64,000 bases of DNA from JAVBMJ01 sp031551275 (GTDB lineage: Bacteria; Bacteroidota; Bacteroidia; Bacteroidales; Rikenellaceae), in the NCBI GenBank assembly GCA_031551275.1, contig JAVBNX010000001.1, positions 266,831 through 330,830 on the forward strand, in the 5' to 3' direction. Under the pieces are notes generated by a model. That model had not been told where the DNA came from, did no database searches, and saw nothing but the letters and a program-made list of their open reading frames with translations. Below, one piece after another: positions 1 through 8,423 of this stretch. The translations under genes were made by a program, and so were the position numbers. Every line of letters begins with the position of its first letter. Within the stretch, counting starts at the first letter, position 1.

Positions 1-438
1 ATAACCAGCCGCGCGGCCAGCAACTACGCCAAGCTGAGTCTGATCGACCCGAACGGCTCGGAAGACGACATCTGGAACGTGTACGTGTCGAGCGCGCACC
101 CCAAAATGTACCGGATGGCTTCGGACGACGTGAACAAGAACAGCCGCATCTCCTCCAACATGATCGAGGACGGCTCCTACCTGAGGATCTCCAACATCTC
201 TCTGACCTACAACCTGCCGAGCAAATGGACCAGCAAAATGGGTCTGAACCAGGTCAAGGTCTACACCAACATCCAGAATCTTTGGACATTTACCAAATAC
301 TCCGGCTACGACCCGGAAGTGGGGATGATGCGCAGCCAGTACATGAACTACGGCCAGGACCCGCTTATGAACGGGGTCGACGTGGGCCGCTACCCCTCTC
401 CGCGTACTTTTATGTTCGGTCTGACCATCGGATTCTAA
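1..438 (+). CDS. SusC-like TonB-dependent receptor, C-terminal end (5' truncated by window)
   Basis: The reading frame is open from base 1 to the TAA at 436-438, so only the last 145 residues of an outer-membrane TonB-dependent glycan importer are present. The visible part is the end of the 22-strand barrel. It has the typical SusC C-terminal pattern: a late strand reading NLWTFTKYSGYDPEVG, a Gly/Asp-rich loop, then YPSPRTFMFGLTIGF with the terminal aromatic residue expected for recognition by the BAM machinery. The SusD gene starts 12 bases downstream, the usual SusC-SusD pairing. Downstream GH35-like and GH10 genes suggest xylan or a related plant polysaccharide as substrate. The plug and TonB box lie outside the window. 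Confidence 0.93.
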   Translation: MTSRAASNYAKLSLIDPNGSEDDIWNVYVSSAHPKMYRMASDDVNKNSRISSNMIEDGSYLRISNISLTYNLPSKWTSKMGLNQVKVYTNIQNLWTFTKYSGYDPEVGMMRSQYMNYGQDPLMNGVDVGRYPSPRTFMFGLTIGF

Positions 439-450
439 ATTCATTGAGCC

Positions 451-2148
451 ATGAAGAAATTTCTTAAAATATCAATCGTTTCCCTCGCCGCGTTCGGCTT
501 CGCAGGCTGCGACGACTTCCTCGACACCTACCCCGAAGGCAACCTCGCCGTCCAGAATTTCTACCGGTCCTACGAGGAGTGCCGCGGAGGGACGGCGTCC
601 CTTTACAACGCACCCTGGTTTACCTTCTCCAACCAGTACTTTTTCCACCTGGGCGACATGAGGGCCAACAACCTCTTCGACCCGTGGGACAGCGGCGGCG
701 CCTCTTTCGTGCGCATGACCGAGACGGCCGAGACGGGCCTCATCCAGAACGGATGGGCGGGACTCTACAACGTGGTCACGCAGGCCGACTACCTGGTAAA
801 CTACCTGGACAACGCGTTGAGCAACGGCGTATCCGAGAAGCAGGTCAACGCCTGCAAGGGCGAAGCGCGGTTTATGCGCGGGTTGGCCTACTGGTACCTG
901 ATGAGCACCTGGGGAGCCGTTCCCATCGTGGAAGACCCGATGGTGGCCGCCACAAATTACAGCATGTTCCCCAACACGCAGGAAGACGTGCTCCAGTATG
1001 CGATCCGCGACCTGGAATTCGCCGCCCAGTGGCTGCCCGAAACCGACAACCCCGGACGCGTAACCCGTTACAGCGCCCTGGGCGCCCTGGCCCGCCTCTA
1101 CATTACCGCGGCCTGCTACGCACGGGGCAACAACTTCTCCTCCAAATGGCCGACCACTGCCGCCCAGTACTATGAGCTGGCCAGACTGGCCGCCAAGGAG
1201 GTATGCGAAACGGAGACCTACTCCCTGATGAGCGACTACGAGGAGCTGTTCCGCGTACAGAACAACAACAACTCCGAATCGCTGTTCGCCCTGCAATTTA
1301 CCCCGGGCGTGGAATCCTACGGTGTGGGCAACCGCAACCAGGAGTATCTGGCGTACAGCGCCGTATTGACCGGCGGTTTGAACGCGTGGGGCAACGCCAA
1401 GTTCTGCGGCGGCGACCTGGTCGAACTGATGCACAGCCGGGGCGAGCTCAAACGCAAAAAAGGTACCTTCTTCTACTACCAGGCCCGGTATGACTACCTC
1501 GGGAACAGCGAGAAGAACACCTGGACGGATGGCTACTGGATCGTGGACAATGATGTGATACCCAGTTCCTTACCGCAGTACTGCGCACCCAAGAAGATGA
1601 TCGTGGGCAGCAGCGAGGACTCGGGCGGCGTGGCGATCAACGGCAACTCCGGCCTGGCTACCCCGATGCTGCGCCTGGCCGAGGTCTACCTGCTCTACGC
1701 TGAGGCCATCCTGGGGATGAACGCCTCGACCACCGACGCCGAAGCGATCAAGTACTTCAAAAAGGTGCGCGACCGCGCGGGGCTGACCGACGCTGTCGAC
1801 CAGATTACCCTCCAGGACATCTGGGACGAACGCCGTTGCGAACTCGCACTGGAAGGGCTGTTCTGGTACGACATGGTGCGCCGCTCCTACTGGGACATGA
1901 ACTGGATGCTCAACTACATCAACAACCAGAAGCGCTGCCACCTCTACTATTACCTGAAAAGCCCCTACGGCACGACGACCTACCCGCAGGGTATCTTCTG
2001 GCGGGTAAAAGAGGACGGCTCGCCCGAAACGGACGGATTCGTCGTGGTCACGGCGACTGCCGACCGCATGAAGCTGCCCTACCCCGCCAACGAGGTCAGC
2101 AAGGACCCGAACCTGAGGGGGACACCCGTACCGTTCGATTTCGAATAA
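451..2148 (+). CDS. SusD/RagB-like surface glycan-binding lipoprotein (xylan-type PUL)
   Basis: A 565-residue protein that caps its SusC partner at the outer surface and delivers oligosaccharides. The N-terminus is a lipoprotein signal: MKK, a hydrophobic stretch and a lipobox ending AGC at about residue 20, followed by DDFLD, the usual first motif of SusD proteins. The tetratricopeptide-like helical core is recognisable from GEARFMRGLAYWYLM. Near the C-terminal third comes the SusD signature DERRCELALEGLFWYDMVRR, where family members carry ERR.EL..EG.R..D..R. Length is normal for the family. It follows susC by 12 bases and precedes the glycan-binding lipoprotein gene by 32 bases, so the three are almost certainly co-transcribed. 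Ligand specificity cannot be read from the sequence. Confidence 0.95.
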   Translation: MKKFLKISIVSLAAFGFAGCDDFLDTYPEGNLAVQNFYRSYEECRGGTASLYNAPWFTFSNQYFFHLGDMRANNLFDPWDSGGASFVRMTETAETGLIQNGWAGLYNVVTQADYLVNYLDNALSNGVSEKQVNACKGEARFMRGLAYWYLMSTWGAVPIVEDPMVAATNYSMFPNTQEDVLQYAIRDLEFAAQWLPETDNPGRVTRYSALGALARLYITAACYARGNNFSSKWPTTAAQYYELARLAAKEVCETETYSLMSDYEELFRVQNNNNSESLFALQFTPGVESYGVGNRNQEYLAYSAVLTGGLNAWGNAKFCGGDLVELMHSRGELKRKKGTFFYYQARYDYLGNSEKNTWTDGYWIVDNDVIPSSLPQYCAPKKMIVGSSEDSGGVAINGNSGLATPMLRLAEVYLLYAEAILGMNASTTDAEAIKYFKKVRDRAGLTDAVDQITLQDIWDERRCELALEGLFWYDMVRRSYWDMNWMLNYINNQKRCHLYYYLKSPYGTTTYPQGIFWRVKEDGSPETDGFVVVTATADRMKLPYPANEVSKDPNLRGTPVPFDFE

Positions 2149-2180
2149 GCGACCATCGCCATCTTAAAACTGCATAGACC

Positions 2181-3497
2181 ATGAAAAAAATCGATATAAA
2201 GAGAGGTTTCCTGCTTCTGCCGGTACTTCTTTTGGCCCTGGCCGGCTGCAAAAAGGACGAAGAGAGCTGCGGCCAACTGAGCGTCACACAGGTAACCCTG
2301 AACAACACCACCTCGACGACCGAGGTAATTACCGCGGCGCGCGTGGGGACCACCATCCGCATCGACGGCTCCGGGTTCAGCTCCCTGCAAGCCCTCTACT
2401 GCAACGGCTACTCGATCAACGTCAATCCCAATTACGTGACCGACGGCCACATCATCTTTACCATCTCCACCGACACCCCCGTAGGGGACGACGCCCCGGC
2501 GGACGAAGTCAACACGATCAGGCTGGTTACCAAGTCCGGCGAGCAGATCATCGACTTTACCATCCAGGGCCCCGCACCCGGCATTACCAGCGTGTCCAAC
2601 ACCCTGCCGAAGGAAGGGGATGTGATCCACATCTACGGCGCAGAGTTGCGCGACATCGACTCGATCGTCTTCCCGGGCCATGTCCATGCGGTCACGTACT
2701 CCAACGCATCGGACTACAAGAGCATTACCGTCACGGTTCCCACAGGCGGAACTACCACCGGCGGAGCGCTCAAGGTCTGCACCAACAACGGTACGGCGTT
2801 CTCCTACAACTACATGAACCGCAGCGACTGCGTCTTCCTGCACCAGTTCAACTGGAATAACAGTTCGACCGAGTACGGATACAGCGGCTCCGGCCAGGAT
2901 GATGCGAGCTCGGGCCTTGTCAGGCTGACCGCCACCATCCCGACCACCGGCGACGGGCCCAAGAGCTACCCGACGGGTTACGCGTCGTTCGGCAACGGGA
3001 CCTCTACGGCCGCCGTAGCCACCAACCAGGGGGTCATCTACTTCAAGATGGAGCAGGTCGTTGCCTTTATCAACGGCAAGGCAGGCATCACGGGCGACAC
3101 GAGCTGCGACAAGTTGGCGCTCCAGGTCGACTTCTACGTGCCCTTCACACTCAACTCCGGCTACTTCACGACCAGCTTCTACAACAACGGACAAAGCGCG
3201 TACCTGGCGGCGCCCGTGGCTCCCTGGGTAACCGGATCGACGGCCACGCCCCTGACCATGGACGGGTGGACGACCGTGACCATTCCCTTGTCCACGGCGA
3301 CCGGAATGAGCGGGAAAGGCCTCGCCTCCGCGGTCGGAAGCGACCAGCAGGCGTACATCAGGTTCGCCAACAGGGATTACACGACCGGCGGCGGAACCAC
3401 CCTGGCCGCCAAGGCGATCCCCAACTTCATCTGGTACATCTCCAACATGAGGCTCGTGCCCTATGTGATCCCGACTAACGACGAGACCAACATCTAA
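2181..3497 (+). CDS. surface glycan-binding lipoprotein with IPT/TIG domains (SusE/F position)
   Basis: A 438-residue lipoprotein (signal MKKIDIKRGF, hydrophobic core, lipobox LAGC at about residues 21-24) in the third position of the PUL, where surface glycan-binding proteins (SGBPs) are normally found. Residues of about 30-210 look like two tandem immunoglobulin-like IPT/TIG domains. They carry GTTIRIDGSGFSSLQALYCN and then PKEGDVIHIYGAELRDIDSI, the G-x-x-V-x-I-x-G-x-x-F/L pattern of this fold. The C-terminal half is rich in aromatic residues and short beta-strands and would be the ligand-binding domain. It has no catalytic motif that I recognise. The role in holding xylan-type polymer for the surface enzymes is inferred from position. 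A strong terminator hairpin follows 18 bases after its stop. Confidence 0.8.
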   Translation: MKKIDIKRGFLLLPVLLLALAGCKKDEESCGQLSVTQVTLNNTTSTTEVITAARVGTTIRIDGSGFSSLQALYCNGYSINVNPNYVTDGHIIFTISTDTPVGDDAPADEVNTIRLVTKSGEQIIDFTIQGPAPGITSVSNTLPKEGDVIHIYGAELRDIDSIVFPGHVHAVTYSNASDYKSITVTVPTGGTTTGGALKVCTNNGTAFSYNYMNRSDCVFLHQFNWNNSSTEYGYSGSGQDDASSGLVRLTATIPTTGDGPKSYPTGYASFGNGTSTAAVATNQGVIYFKMEQVVAFINGKAGITGDTSCDKLALQVDFYVPFTLNSGYFTTSFYNNGQSAYLAAPVAPWVTGSTATPLTMDGWTTVTIPLSTATGMSGKGLASAVGSDQQAYIRFANRDYTTGGGTTLAAKAIPNFIWYISNMRLVPYVIPTNDETNI

Positions 3498-3515
3498 GCC
3501 GGTATATTCAAAACG

Positions 3516-3546
3516 AAAGCTGCCCCGGTACCGGGGCAGCTTTTTT
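3516..3546 (+). terminator. perfect-palindrome intrinsic terminator inside the first PUL
   Basis: Bases 3517-3542 form a perfect 26-base inverted repeat (AAGCTGCCCCGG and its complement, centred on the GGTACC core), followed by a run of T to 3546. This is a textbook Rho-independent terminator after the SGBP gene. The next gene starts at 3559, and I find no TAnnTTTG box between the hairpin and that ATG. The hairpin may therefore be a partial terminator that lowers enzyme expression relative to SusCD, or a 3'-end-protecting stem. Confidence 0.88.
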
Positions 3547-3558
3547 ACCAGACTTACC

Positions 3559-5190
3559 ATGAAAAAAAGATTAAGCATATTGTTGCTCGCCATCTCGGTC
3601 TGCCTCACGGCGGCCGGGCAGCAGAGTACCCTGCCGCACCTCGAAAAACGCGGGCAGGCCACCCAGTTGATCGTCGATGGCGAGCCTTTTTTGATGCTGG
3701 GCGGCGAGTTGGGCAACTCATCGGTCTCCACGCCGCACTACATGGCGCAGCGTTGGGAACGGCTCACAGCCATGGGGCTCAACACGGTGTTGGCACCCGT
3801 CTACTGGGAGCTGATCGAACCGGAGGAGGGGAAATTCGACTTTTCGAGCGTCGATCAACTGATCGCCGACGCGAGGAAGCACAATCTCAAGCTGGTGCCG
3901 CTCTGGTTCGGGAGCTGGAAGAACAGCATGTCGTGCTACGCGCCCGGGTGGATGAAGCGGCAGTTCAACAAGCGCTTCCCCTTGGCGCGCACCTCCGACG
4001 GCAAGGCCCACGAGATCCTCTCGGCCTTCAGCACCGAGAGCGCCAAAGCCGATGCCAGAGCCTTTGCCGCGTTGATGGGGCACATAAAAAAGGTCGACCA
4101 GAACGACCGGACCGTGATCCTGGTCCAGGTCGAGAATGAGATCGGCATGATCGGCAACGCGCGTGAATACGGCAAACAGGCCGAAAAAGCCTTTAACAGT
4201 CCCGTTCCCGCGCAGGTCATGGAGTACATCGTCGCCAAAAAGCAGGCTTGCCAGAAAAGGCTCTACGACCTCTGGACGGCCGGTGGCTCCAAAACCAAAG
4301 GCACATGGAAAGAGGTCTTCGGAGAGAGCCTGGACGCCCAGGAGATGTTCCAGGCCTACCACTACGGCCTTTACGTGGAGCAGGTAACCCGCGCAGGCAG
4401 GGCGGCTTACGACCTGCCCATGTACCTGAACGCCGCGCTGGACAGCCGGGGACGCAAAGCGGGGGCCTACCCCGCCGCGGGCCCATTGTCCCACCTGAAG
4501 GATATGTGGACCATAGCCGCGCCCTCGATCGATATGCTCTCGCCGGATATTTACGACCCCGGATTCTGCGACTGGATCGCACGGTACGATATGCCCTCCA
4601 ACCCACTGTTCATCCCCGAGATCCGGGGAGCGAAAGAGAACGCGGCGCGGGTATTCTACGCGCTGGGGGCCCACAAGGCGATGGGATTCAGCCCCTTCTC
4701 GATCGAAGATGAGCAGCAGGGGGAAAATTACCCCCTGGCCAAAGCCTACCGCCTGCTCGCCCACCTGACCCCGGAGATCACCCTGGCGCAGGCGCAGGGG
4801 CGCATCTACGGGGTGTGGTTCGATGCGGACTCCACGCAGACGACCCTGGAGATCGGCAAAGTGAAGTTCACGCTCAAGCACGACCTGACCCTGGGATGGG
4901 ACGCCGAAGCGAAGGACAAGTCCAAGTGGAGCGAGTGCGCCGCGCTGGTCATCGACCGGGGCAACGACGAGTTCCTCTTCGCCGGGACGGGCGTGGTGGT
5001 CACCATGGAGAGCCTCGAAAAGGGGAAAATGGCGGGCATTTCGGCCATCGACGAGCTGGTAATCCAACAAAACGAGGCGGTGGTATGGCGGCGCATGAAC
5101 GGCGACCAGGACCACCAGGGGCGCCATCTGAGGATCCCCTTCGGCAGCTTCGGCATGCAGAACCTGAAAGTCTATTTTTGCCCCGAATGA
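3559..5190 (+). CDS. GH35-like glycoside hydrolase (beta-galactosidase family, DUF5597-type C-terminus)
   Basis: A 543-residue exported enzyme (signal MKKRLSILLLAISVCLTAAG) with a GH35-type TIM barrel. The N-terminal part has QLIVDGEPFLMLGGELGNSS, then NTVLAPVYWELIEPEEGKFD, the GH35 region in which the substrate-side strands are recognised. The likely acid/base is Glu194 in VQVENEIG (clan-A Asn-Glu pair), and the likely nucleophile is Glu354 in LFIPEIRG. The C-terminal region of about 100 residues resembles the DUF5597 extension found on some Bacteroidota GH35 enzymes. GH35 members cleave beta-galactosides, and next to a GH10 xylanase this one could trim galactose or another decoration from xylan side chains. 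The signal looks like signal peptidase I type, suggesting a periplasmic location. Family assignment is fairly secure; the substrate is not. Confidence 0.82.
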   Translation: MKKRLSILLLAISVCLTAAGQQSTLPHLEKRGQATQLIVDGEPFLMLGGELGNSSVSTPHYMAQRWERLTAMGLNTVLAPVYWELIEPEEGKFDFSSVDQLIADARKHNLKLVPLWFGSWKNSMSCYAPGWMKRQFNKRFPLARTSDGKAHEILSAFSTESAKADARAFAALMGHIKKVDQNDRTVILVQVENEIGMIGNAREYGKQAEKAFNSPVPAQVMEYIVAKKQACQKRLYDLWTAGGSKTKGTWKEVFGESLDAQEMFQAYHYGLYVEQVTRAGRAAYDLPMYLNAALDSRGRKAGAYPAAGPLSHLKDMWTIAAPSIDMLSPDIYDPGFCDWIARYDMPSNPLFIPEIRGAKENAARVFYALGAHKAMGFSPFSIEDEQQGENYPLAKAYRLLAHLTPEITLAQAQGRIYGVWFDADSTQTTLEIGKVKFTLKHDLTLGWDAEAKDKSKWSECAALVIDRGNDEFLFAGTGVVVTMESLEKGKMAGISAIDELVIQQNEAVVWRRMNGDQDHQGRHLRIPFGSFGMQNLKVYFCPE

Positions 5191-5316
5191 CCGTGGGCGG
5201 GTCCTGTGGAGAAATGTGTTTCATTTCCGACAGAATATGTTTCGGTATCGCCAATCATGTTACGCGGGCAATACTATATGAATCATAATTTTAAAGCCCT
5301 ACGCCCCGTTATACAT

Positions 5317-5324
5317 TAAATTTG
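5317..5324 (+). promoter_or_regulatory. -7 promoter box (TAAATTTG) of the GH10 gene
   Basis: TAAATTTG matches the Bacteroidota TAnnTTTG consensus exactly and ends 30 bases before the GH10 start codon. The 164-base gap 5191-5354 holds it plus a small hairpin (GAAATG at 5211-5216 with CATTTC at 5222-5227). Neither has a convincing -33 TTTG at the standard distance. The GH10 gene probably has its own promoter in addition to any read-through from the PUL. Confidence 0.5.
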
Positions 5325-5354
5325 CATCAAACCCTTTGTAACCAAACCAAGCGT

Positions 5355-7658
5355 ATGAAACGAATATGGACATTAGTGCCGGCCCTGCTCATGACAGCGA
5401 TGCTGGCCACCCAGACCGCCTGCTCCACCAACGAAGACGTGGAGAAGTTCGGCAAACCCAACGTCAACAAACCCGGCGGCGACGACAACGGCGACGATGG
5501 CGGCGATGAAGGCGGCGACGACGGCGTCTACACCCTCAAGCAACTCGCCGCGGCGGCAGGCATCCAGTTCGGCCTGGCCTGCACCCAGTCCGAGTTCAGC
5601 AACTCGACCGTCGCCGGGCTGGTTACCTCCCACGCCGACAACGTTACCTTCGGCAACGAGATGAAGAACGCCTCGATCATGCAGAGCAGCGGTTCGCTCA
5701 GCTTTACCGCCGCCGACGCGCTGCTGAACTCCATCAAGACGGCCTCGCCCAACATGAAGTTCTTCGGCCACGTGTTGGGCTGGCACTCCCAGCAGCAGAC
5801 GGGCTTTCTCAACCCGCTGACCACAACGGCCGTACCCGATTACACCAACCGGAAGTTCTACACCAACTTCGAAGACGGTGTGATCCCCTCCGCATGGTGC
5901 TCGACCACGGCGAATCCTGCCGGCAGCGGCGCGTTTACCGTTACCACCGATCCCAAGCAGGTCTTCGCGGGAGACAAGGCCCTCAAAGTGGAGGTCACGA
6001 TCGCGGCGGGCGACAACGACGCTTACAAATGCCGCCTGCAACCCACCGCGCCCAATGCCGTGAACGGTAAGGTTTACGCGCTCTCCTGCTGGGTCAAAGC
6101 GGCGGAAGCGGGAGGCAAGATCCGGGTTTCGACCGACGAGACGACCGGGCAATACCTCAGTTTCCTGAGCACGTCCACCACATGGACCAAATACACCTTC
6201 CCCGTTACCGCCGCCACCGTAAAAGCGGACGGCATCCTGACGCTCTACGTGGATATGGCCTCGGTAGCCAACACCTACTACGTGGACAACCTGAGCATCG
6301 TCGAGTTGACGCCCGGGGCGGGCAGCTCCGATCCGGTCAATTTGATCGGCGCCACGGACGACGGCACGTTCGAATCGGCTACCGCATACCCCTACGGCAC
6401 CTGGGTCAAGAACGGCTCGAACGCCACGCCCGCCATCTCGACGACCGTAGCCCATGGCGGGACCAAATCGCTCGAGGTAACGGTCATTGCCGACGGAGCC
6501 GAATATTCGGCCCAATACATGACCCCTATCTTCCCCGTGACCGTCGGGCATACCTATTCGTGCACATTCTGGATCAAGTCCAAAAACGGTCTGGGCGCCA
6601 TCCAGACCTCGAAGCGCAGCTACTCGGTCAACAACAACGCCTTCGAAAACAACTCCGAATCGGGATACTCGGGCACCACGGTACTCTCGACCGAATGGGA
6701 AAAGAAGACCGTCGAATACACCGCCCCGGCGACCATCGGCGCTGATCCCGACATCCGGAACGTGAGCTACGCGAGGCTCAGCCTCAACCTCGGGAAGTAT
6801 GCCGACGTGATCTACATCGACGATGTGGTCATCATAGATAAGAACGCCGTGGTTGTCGGCGGGGACGGCGACGTTATACCCGCGCTGGGCACCTCGACCG
6901 ACATCATGGGCGAAACCGTCTTCGACCGCGTGGACTACACCCTGCGCAGGTGGGTATTCGGCATGATGGAGCACTACGGCGACAAAGTCTACGCATGGGA
7001 CGCCATCAACGAGACCGTCTCCGACAGCGGCGGCGCGCTGCGCAGTTCGGCCAACACCACCGCGTCCGGGCAGGTCTTCCTATGGGGCGACTACCTGGGC
7101 GGCGCGGAAGCCTTCGTGGTCAAAACTTTCAAGTATGCCCGCGCGGCCCAGTCCGACGCCCAACTTTACATCAACGACTACGGCCTGGAAAGCAACACCA
7201 AGCGCACCGCATTCGTCAACCTGGTCAACAAGGTAAAAACCGAACATCCCGGCCTGATCGACGGGGTCGCCACCCAGATGCACATCCGTTCGACCACCAC
7301 CAGGCAACAAATGGACGATATGTTTACCGCGCTGGCCTCGACGGGCCTGAAGGTACGCATCTCCGAGCTGGATATCGCCATGAACCCCGACAAGACCGCC
7401 GGCTACGTCTTTGACGCAACCGCCGACGCGGCACTGGGACAACTCTACAAGAACGTGATCGAATCCTACTTCTCCAAAGTGCCCGCGGCCCAGCGCCAGG
7501 GAATCACGATCTGGGGCACCAAGGACGATATGAGCTGGCTGACCAACCAGTACAGCGGCAACGAGCAATACCCGCTGCTGTTCAATGCCGACGGCAGCAA
7601 AAAGAAAGCCTTCGAAGGGTTCTACAACGCCCTGAAGGCACAAACCACCCTCGAATAA
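5355..7658 (+). CDS. GH10 endo-beta-1,4-xylanase lipoprotein interrupted by two CBM4/9-like modules
   Basis: A 767-residue surface lipoprotein starting at MKRIWTL; an in-frame upstream TTG at 5322 is disfavoured because it overlaps the promoter box. The lipobox ends TAC at about residue 22 and is followed by an Asp/Gly-rich linker. The GH10 barrel begins near residue 55 (AGIQFGLACTQSEF) and runs to the HVLGWHSQ motif of GH10. It is then broken by two jelly-roll modules, about residues 168-320 and 335-505, each beginning with a FEDG/TFES-type start and ending YVDNLSIVEL or YIDDVVI. The barrel resumes with the acid/base Glu553 in WDAINE and the nucleophile Glu671 in RISELDIAM. CBM-interrupted GH10 xylanases are known from gut Bacteroides xylan PULs, so surface endo-cleavage of xylan is a strong prediction. 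Confidence 0.93.
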   Translation: MKRIWTLVPALLMTAMLATQTACSTNEDVEKFGKPNVNKPGGDDNGDDGGDEGGDDGVYTLKQLAAAAGIQFGLACTQSEFSNSTVAGLVTSHADNVTFGNEMKNASIMQSSGSLSFTAADALLNSIKTASPNMKFFGHVLGWHSQQQTGFLNPLTTTAVPDYTNRKFYTNFEDGVIPSAWCSTTANPAGSGAFTVTTDPKQVFAGDKALKVEVTIAAGDNDAYKCRLQPTAPNAVNGKVYALSCWVKAAEAGGKIRVSTDETTGQYLSFLSTSTTWTKYTFPVTAATVKADGILTLYVDMASVANTYYVDNLSIVELTPGAGSSDPVNLIGATDDGTFESATAYPYGTWVKNGSNATPAISTTVAHGGTKSLEVTVIADGAEYSAQYMTPIFPVTVGHTYSCTFWIKSKNGLGAIQTSKRSYSVNNNAFENNSESGYSGTTVLSTEWEKKTVEYTAPATIGADPDIRNVSYARLSLNLGKYADVIYIDDVVIIDKNAVVVGGDGDVIPALGTSTDIMGETVFDRVDYTLRRWVFGMMEHYGDKVYAWDAINETVSDSGGALRSSANTTASGQVFLWGDYLGGAEAFVVKTFKYARAAQSDAQLYINDYGLESNTKRTAFVNLVNKVKTEHPGLIDGVATQMHIRSTTTRQQMDDMFTALASTGLKVRISELDIAMNPDKTAGYVFDATADAALGQLYKNVIESYFSKVPAAQRQGITIWGTKDDMSWLTNQYSGNEQYPLLFNADGSKKKAFEGFYNALKAQTTLE

Positions 7659-7672
7659 ACGCAGGGAACGAC

Positions 7673-7708
7673 AAAAAAGCCGGAGAGGGAAACCTCTCCG
7701 GCTTTTTT
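7673..7708. terminator. bidirectional intrinsic terminator
   Basis: A 16-base-pair stem (7673-7688 with 7693-7708) closed by a GAAA loop, flanked by A6 on the left and T6 on the right. It can serve as terminator for the GH10 gene on the plus strand and for the ABC efflux operon arriving from the minus strand. Confidence 0.92.
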
Positions 7709-7722
7709 ATGCGCATACCCGG

Positions 7723-8403
7723 TCACATATACTCCTGCACGTTCTGCACGATCTGCCCGTCGAAGAGGTTGACCGTTCGGTGGGCGTAGGAGGCGTCGTG
7801 CTTCGAGTGGGTTACCATGACCACGGTCGTCCCCTCGCGGTTGAGCTCGGTCAAGAGGTTCATTACCTCGGCGCCGTTCTTTGAGTCGAGGTTACCCGTG
7901 GGCTCGTCGGCCAGGATCAGCTTGGGGCTCGCCACCACCGCGCGGGCGATGGCCACACGCTGCTGCTGGCCGCCGGAGAGCTGCTGCGGGAAGTGGCGCG
8001 CCCGGTGGCTGATGGCCATGCGGTCGAGGATCTCTTTGACCATCCGTTTGCGCTCCGAGGCCTTGATCTTCAGGTAGATCAAAGGAAGCTCGACGTTCTC
8101 CATCACGTTCAGCTCGTCGATCAGGTTGAAACTCTGGAACACGAACCCGATGTTGCCCTTGCGGAACAGCGTGCGGTCCTTCTCCTTGAGCGCCCCCACC
8201 TCTTTGTCGAGCAGGTAGTAGCGCCCCGAAGTGGGGTTGTCCAGCAACCCGACGATATTCAGCAGCGTGGACTTGCCGCACCCCGAAGGCCCCATCACGG
8301 CGACGAACTCGCCCTGTGATATCTCCAGCGACACGTCGTTCAACGCGATGGTTTCGATTTCATCCGTACGGAAGTGCTTGCTCAGGTTTTCGATCTTTAA
8401 CAT
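7723..8403 (-). CDS. ABC transporter ATP-binding protein (LolD/MacB type)
   Basis: A 226-residue ATPase of the LolD/MacB/FtsE class. All catalytic motifs are visible: Walker A GPSGCGKST (about residues 39-47), Q-loop in FVFQSFNLIDEL, signature LSGGQQQRVAIARA, Walker B LILADEPTGNLDS, and the H-loop in MVTHSKHD. The DEPTGNLDSKNG stretch is typical of the MacB/LolD subfamily, whose partners are FtsX-fold permeases that transmit force to the periplasm instead of moving substrate through the membrane. It is the last gene of a five-gene minus-strand operon (TolC, adaptor, permease, permease, ATPase). One ATPase gene serves two different permeases, so the complex is probably one ATPase dimer under a permease heterodimer. 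Confidence 0.95.
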   Translation of the reverse strand: MLKIENLSKHFRTDEIETIALNDVSLEISQGEFVAVMGPSGCGKSTLLNIVGLLDNPTSGRYYLLDKEVGALKEKDRTLFRKGNIGFVFQSFNLIDELNVMENVELPLIYLKIKASERKRMVKEILDRMAISHRARHFPQQLSGGQQQRVAIARAVVASPKLILADEPTGNLDSKNGAEVMNLLTELNREGTTVVMVTHSKHDASYAHRTVNLFDGQIVQNVQEYM

Positions 8404-8423
8404 GGTAGTATGGTTTTAGTTTG

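Noticed and set aside
472..1434. Long minus-strand open frame opposite the first SusD gene
   Set aside because: Shadow of a high-G+C coding gene; the product is low-complexity Val/Gly/Arg-rich with no motif, and the plus strand is a clear SusD.
2079..3731. 550-codon minus-strand open frame across the TIG-domain gene and the terminator
   Set aside because: It runs through the perfect terminator hairpin and has no recognisable domain.
3718..5127. 469-codon minus-strand open frame opposite the GH35-like gene
   Set aside because: Antiparallel shadow with Arg/Gly/Val-rich composition; the plus strand has conserved catalytic motifs.
5211..5227. Hairpin after the GH35 gene as a terminator
   Set aside because: Only 6 base pairs, A/T-rich, with no T run following.
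5373..6974. 533-codon minus-strand open frame opposite the GH10 gene
   Set aside because: Shadow of the GH10 frame, no signal or domain.
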